Shown here: positions 36,084-36,268 of the stretch, in pieces
Position numbering within the stretch: the first letter of the stretch is position 1
How the letters are laid out: every line of letters begins with the position of its first letter
Source: a virus
Direction: 5' to 3' (one strand)
Virus record (IMG/VR): IMGVR_UViG_3300046750_000047
Span: 1 to 36,268 of that record
Length of the DNA: 36,268 nucleotides
Notes under the pieces: generated by a model
Told to the model about the DNA's origin: nothing
The model's database searches: none
What the model saw: the letters and a program-made list of their open reading frames with translations, nothing else
Translations under genes and position numbers: made by a program

Positions 36084-36268
36084 AAAGAGGTTAAAAAAAT
36101 GAGTAATGAATACGATACAAACGAAGTAATACAAGCGATAAGAAACGCAACAAACATACAACCAAAAAAGGAACAAAAACAATTTGCTTGTGTGCATTAT
36201 TTTCATGACATCCCAAATTCTAAAGAGGGTTGGCAATTTATAAAAATGGTCCGTAAATTTATTAATAA
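36078..36268. repeat. Right copy of terminal overlap
   Basis: Same sequence as bases 1-191 with G instead of A at 36137 and 36142. The second change alters residue 15 of the encoded protein from Lys to Arg, the first is silent. The contig therefore closes on itself with slight strain-level variation. Confidence 0.95.
36099..36268 (+). CDS. Truncated second copy of the 22-408 gene
   Basis: The first 56 codons of the 128-aa early protein, cut by the end of the window. It is not a separate gene: joining the ends gives the single complete copy at 22-408. It carries K15R relative to the left copy. Confidence 0.9.
   Translation, partial: MSNEYDTNEVIQAIRNATNIQPKKEQKQFACVHYFHDIPNSKEGWQFIKMVRKFIN

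Noticed and set aside
1-36268. tRNA genes, CRISPR arrays, insertion sequences, integrase and attachment sites
   Set aside because: No cloverleaf with a recognisable T-loop, no regularly spaced repeats, no transposase or recombinase-like protein were seen by eye; a covariance-model search would be needed to exclude a divergent tRNA.

Overview
The window holds one complete, AT-rich (about one third GC by eye) genome of a tailed double-stranded DNA phage with a short-tailed, T7-like (podovirus) virion. The first 191 bases recur at the right end (36078-36268) with two mismatches, so the sequence closes on itself and the unique genome is about 36,077 bp. The T7-like head, tail and ejection gene order, the many minute overlapping genes, the marine-type tail-fibre modules and the lack of any RNA polymerase, DNA polymerase, helicase, primase or integrase resemble small podoviruses of marine alphaproteobacteria such as HTVC010P-type pelagiphages. 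The host assignment is an inference from gene content and base composition, not from a search.

There are four transcription blocks. (1) A plus-strand early block runs from 34164 through the end and on from position 1 to 2332. It is a chain of small genes plus a Gp88-like cysteine protein and a short cytosine-methyltransferase-like protein. (2) A minus-strand block, 4490 down to 2329, carries a PD-(D/E)XK-like protein, a winged-helix DNA-binding protein, a CxxHG protein and a likely small terminase subunit. (3) A plus-strand recombination/replication block, 4561-7668, carries a RecB-like exonuclease, an ERF annealing protein, a possible ssDNA-binding protein, a DUF3310 protein and a protein with the DnaA DNA-binding domain IV. 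(4) A long minus-strand late block, 33668 down to 7658, runs in order: large terminase, three small proteins (two sharing a C-terminal motif), portal, Bbp19-like protein, scaffold, major capsid, tail tubes A and B, internal virion proteins, tail fibre, three further fibre-type proteins, then lysis genes (M15 endolysin, 3TM-type holin, coiled-coil membrane proteins) and a run of small basic genes.

Blocks 2 and 3 diverge from a compact promoter pair (4500-4550) sharing a palindromic -35. Blocks 4 and 1 diverge from the only long non-coding stretch (33669-34163), which has 12-bp tandem repeats, a G-rich direct repeat and an extended -10 promoter in a palindrome. At both convergent junctions (2329-2332 and 7658-7668) the ends of the genes overlap and no terminator is visible.

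Working model: sigma70-like host polymerase reads all blocks; the exonuclease and annealing protein drive recombination-dependent replication or concatemer formation; the DnaA-IV protein may recruit or redirect host replication; TerS and TerL package the DNA, although TerS lies in a different operon from TerL. Several genes of 18-58 codons, recovered from stop/start overlaps and ribosome-binding sites, are included. No tRNA, rRNA, CRISPR array or insertion sequence was seen.
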